A DNA stretch of 6,345 bases from positions 1 through 6,345 of the forward strand of contig WFRT01000359.1 of assembly GCA_015486445.1 (NCBI GenBank), given 5' to 3'. This stretch comes from Pseudomonadota bacterium. Its GTDB lineage: Bacteria > Desulfobacterota > Anaeroferrophillalia > Anaeroferrophillales > Tharpellaceae. The notes beneath the pieces were generated by a model. It saw only the letters and a list, made by a program, of their open reading frames with translations. It had not been told where the DNA came from and did no database searches. Position numbers and translations under genes: made by a program. This document shows, in pieces, positions 4,481-6,345 of this stretch (positions are counted from its first letter, which is position 1; every line of letters starts with the position of its first letter).

Positions 4481-6340
4481 ATGAGTTTTGCAAAAGTCAA
4501 AAAGTTTTCCCGGCGGCACTGGCGGGGCCGCAGCCTGGAGCTCGAGTTTCTGCTTGGCGAACTCGAGCGTGACGGCTTGCTGGGCGGAGTCGATATCGAA
4601 CGGGGGCGCCAGGCCGCCCGGCGCAAATCCCGGCAGGGTCACCATCCCCTGGTGATCCTGGCCGGGCTCAAGGCCGCCGACCGGCGGCATCCCGGCCGCG
4701 TTCTTTCACTCGAGGACCTGACCGCCTGGCTGGCGGCCAAGTGCGGCCTGCCCTACCGGCATATCGATCCCTTAAAGCTCGAGGTGCGGAAGATTACCGG
4801 CCTCAACCTGCCGCTGGCCTATCTCGAACGGTTCAACATCATGCCGGTCCGGGTGGCCGATGATGTCGTGGTCATGGCCACGGCCGAGCCTTTTGTCGAG
4901 GAGTGGGTCAAGGAACTCACCCAGGTGTTGCAGAAAAGAATCGAGCGGGTGATTGCCAGTCCGCTCGATATCCACCGTTACCGGCACGAGTTTTTCGCCC
5001 TGGCCGAATCGGTCCGGGGGGCCAGTGACGGCCGTACCCGTTCCTCGCAGATTTCCGATTTCGAACAGCTTGTCACCCTGGGACGGGCCGGCAAGCTCGA
5101 TGCCAGCGACCAGCATGTCGTTCATATCGTCGACTGGCTTCTCCAGTACGCTTTCGACCAGCGGGCCAGCGACATCCATCTCGAGCCCCGCCGCGAGGCC
5201 GGCAACATCCGTTTCCGGATCGACGGGATCCTGCACCAGATCTACCAGGTGCCGCTCAATGTCATGACCGCCGTGACCAGTCGCATCAAGGTGCTGGGCC
5301 GGATGGACGTGGCCGAGAAGCGCCGGCCCCAGGACGGCCGCCTGAAAACCCTGACTCCCGACGGCGAAGAGGTCGAACTCCGCTTGTCGACGATGCCCAC
5401 CACCTTCGGGGAAAAGCTGGTGATGCGGATATTCGATCCCGGGGCCCTGCACAAATCGTTTCGGGAACTGGGCTTCAGCGACGAGGAGCTCAAGACCTGG
5501 CGGGAGATGGTCGAACAGCCGCATGGCATCATCCTGGTTACCGGGCCCACCGGTTCCGGCAAGACCACGACCCTCTATTCCACCCTGCGCCACATCACGA
5601 GACCGGAACTCAACGTCTGCACGGTCGAGGACCCGATCGAAATCGTCGACCCCAATCTCAACCAGATGCAGGTCCAGCCGGCCATCGGGGTAACCTTCGC
5701 CAGCGGTGTCAGAACCCTTTTGCGTCAGGATCCCGACATCATCATGGTGGGTGAAATCCGGGACCTGGAAACCGCCGACATCGCGGTCCAGGCCTCGCTG
5801 ACCGGCCATCTCGTGCTTTCCACCCTGCATACCAATGACGCCGCCTCGGCGGTCACCCGGCTGCTCGATCTCGGGGTGTCTGATTTTCTCATCCAGGCCA
5901 CCCTGCTCGGGGTTACGGCCCAGCGCCTGGTCCGCACCCTCTGTCCCTTCTGCAAAGTAAAAAGCGAGCTTGACGAGCATGCCTGGCACCTGCTGACCGC
6001 ACCCTGGGAGATCAGCCCCCCGGATCATTTCTACCGGGCCGTGGGCTGTTCCGAGTGCCGCCGGACCGGCTACTTAGGCCGCAGCGCGATTTTTGAAATG
6101 ATGCGGATAACCCCTTCCCTGGCCGGCCTCCTCACCGCTTCCGTCAATCTCGAAATCCTGCGCCGCCAGGCCGTCGCCGAAGGGATGCGACCTTTGCGTT
6201 TGAGCGGAGCCCAGGCGGTGGCCGGCGGCCTGACGACCCCGGAAGAGGTCTTCCGGGTGGCCCCGCCGCCTCCGGAGCTGGAAAAATTCAAACCGGCCCG
6301 GCCGGCCTCGGTCCTGGTCACGGGTAAACGGGTTTCCTGA
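4481..6340 (+). CDS. gspE: GspE/PulE/PilB-family ATPase (type II secretion or type IV pilus assembly)
   Basis: This is the hexameric cytoplasmic motor that powers assembly of pilin-like fibres at the inner membrane. The 619-residue product is complete. Residues 1-20 are basic, and about 20-175 form a GspE-N/MshEN-like region, including LLGELERDGLL (24-34) and LSLEDLTAWLAAKCGLPY (75-92). Its second half has HHPLVILA (54-61) where the cyclic-di-GMP-binding type usually carries an RLG element. The ATPase core starts near 215 (QRASDIHLEP follows). It holds Walker A GPTGSGKT (355-362), the Asp box TVEDPIE (381-387), Walker B DIIMVGEIRD (419-428) with Glu425, and the His box TGHLVLSTLHTNDA (441-454). 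CPFC (488-491) and CSEC (523-526) make the tetracysteine zinc module found in GspE and PilB but absent from PilT, so it is an assembly rather than a retraction motor. A proline-rich tail (PPPP) ends the protein. GspE and PilB cannot be separated without the neighbours downstream of the window. It begins a plus-strand unit behind a sigma-54-like promoter. Confidence 0.93.
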   Translation: MSFAKVKKFSRRHWRGRSLELEFLLGELERDGLLGGVDIERGRQAARRKSRQGHHPLVILAGLKAADRRHPGRVLSLEDLTAWLAAKCGLPYRHIDPLKLEVRKITGLNLPLAYLERFNIMPVRVADDVVVMATAEPFVEEWVKELTQVLQKRIERVIASPLDIHRYRHEFFALAESVRGASDGRTRSSQISDFEQLVTLGRAGKLDASDQHVVHIVDWLLQYAFDQRASDIHLEPRREAGNIRFRIDGILHQIYQVPLNVMTAVTSRIKVLGRMDVAEKRRPQDGRLKTLTPDGEEVELRLSTMPTTFGEKLVMRIFDPGALHKSFRELGFSDEELKTWREMVEQPHGIILVTGPTGSGKTTTLYSTLRHITRPELNVCTVEDPIEIVDPNLNQMQVQPAIGVTFASGVRTLLRQDPDIIMVGEIRDLETADIAVQASLTGHLVLSTLHTNDAASAVTRLLDLGVSDFLIQATLLGVTAQRLVRTLCPFCKVKSELDEHAWHLLTAPWEISPPDHFYRAVGCSECRRTGYLGRSAIFEMMRITPSLAGLLTASVNLEILRRQAVAEGMRPLRLSGAQAVAGGLTTPEEVFRVAPPPPELEKFKPARPASVLVTGKRVS

Positions 6341-6345
6341 AAACC

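Noticed and set aside
4772..6028. A 418-codon open frame on the minus strand
   Set aside because: It lies wholly antisense to the clear GspE-type ATPase; its product has no recognisable domain and shows the Gly/Asp/Val-rich composition of a GC-rich antisense shadow.
1..6345. Defence island, CRISPR, phage, transposon or toxin-antitoxin system
   Set aside because: No repeat-spacer array, transposase, integrase, restriction or phage gene is seen; the PIN domain belongs to a PhoH fusion without a neighbouring antitoxin.

Overview
The window is GC-rich (roughly 60% by eye) bacterial chromosome. Gene content and sequence style suggest a Gram-negative, probably of the former Deltaproteobacteria (Desulfuromonadales/Desulfobacterota-like). 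The clues are a TrkH of the proteobacterial type, a periplasmic PpiA-type cyclophilin with a signal peptide, a GspE/PilB secretion ATPase behind a sigma-54-type promoter, and a short palindromic C/G-rich dispersed repeat of a kind common in that group. The lineage is inference; no rRNA or other phylogenetic marker is present.

Layout. (1) 2-1123, plus strand: the 3' three quarters of trkH, a K+ uptake channel subunit cut by the left edge. (2) 1124-1220: a short convergent gap with a probable terminator for the minus-strand gene. (3) 1221-4323, minus strand: four genes read right to left. They are a rhomboid-type intramembrane serine protease (3775-4323), a PIN-PhoH fusion ATPase (2320-3660), a 94-residue protein that resembles the PC4/YdbC single-strand nucleic-acid-binding fold (1939-2223), and a periplasmic peptidyl-prolyl isomerase ppiA (1221-1811). 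Gaps of 96 to 127 bases separate them, so they may be separate units or a loose operon. (4) 4324-4480: a divergent regulatory region carrying a sigma-70-like promoter that abuts the rhomboid start codon and a sigma-54-like promoter pointing at the ATPase. (5) 4481-6340, plus strand: a complete GspE/PulE/PilB-family ATPase of type II secretion or type IV pili.

How the genes relate. No single pathway joins them. PIN-PhoH and the PC4-like small protein could both act on RNA or single-stranded nucleic acid, which makes that pair the most plausible functional neighbourhood. Rhomboid and PpiA act in the inner membrane and periplasm respectively, and the ATPase drives envelope pilus or secretion assembly from the cytoplasm. 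I see no phage, transposase, CRISPR, tRNA, rRNA or defence genes. The most interesting items are regulatory: an apparently leaderless rhomboid gene, a 15-base direct repeat exactly 600 bases apart that flanks the rhomboid gene and lies just upstream of TTGAC boxes, a well-spaced sigma-54 promoter, and the PC4-like small protein. I did not find convincing evidence for a wholly new biological system.
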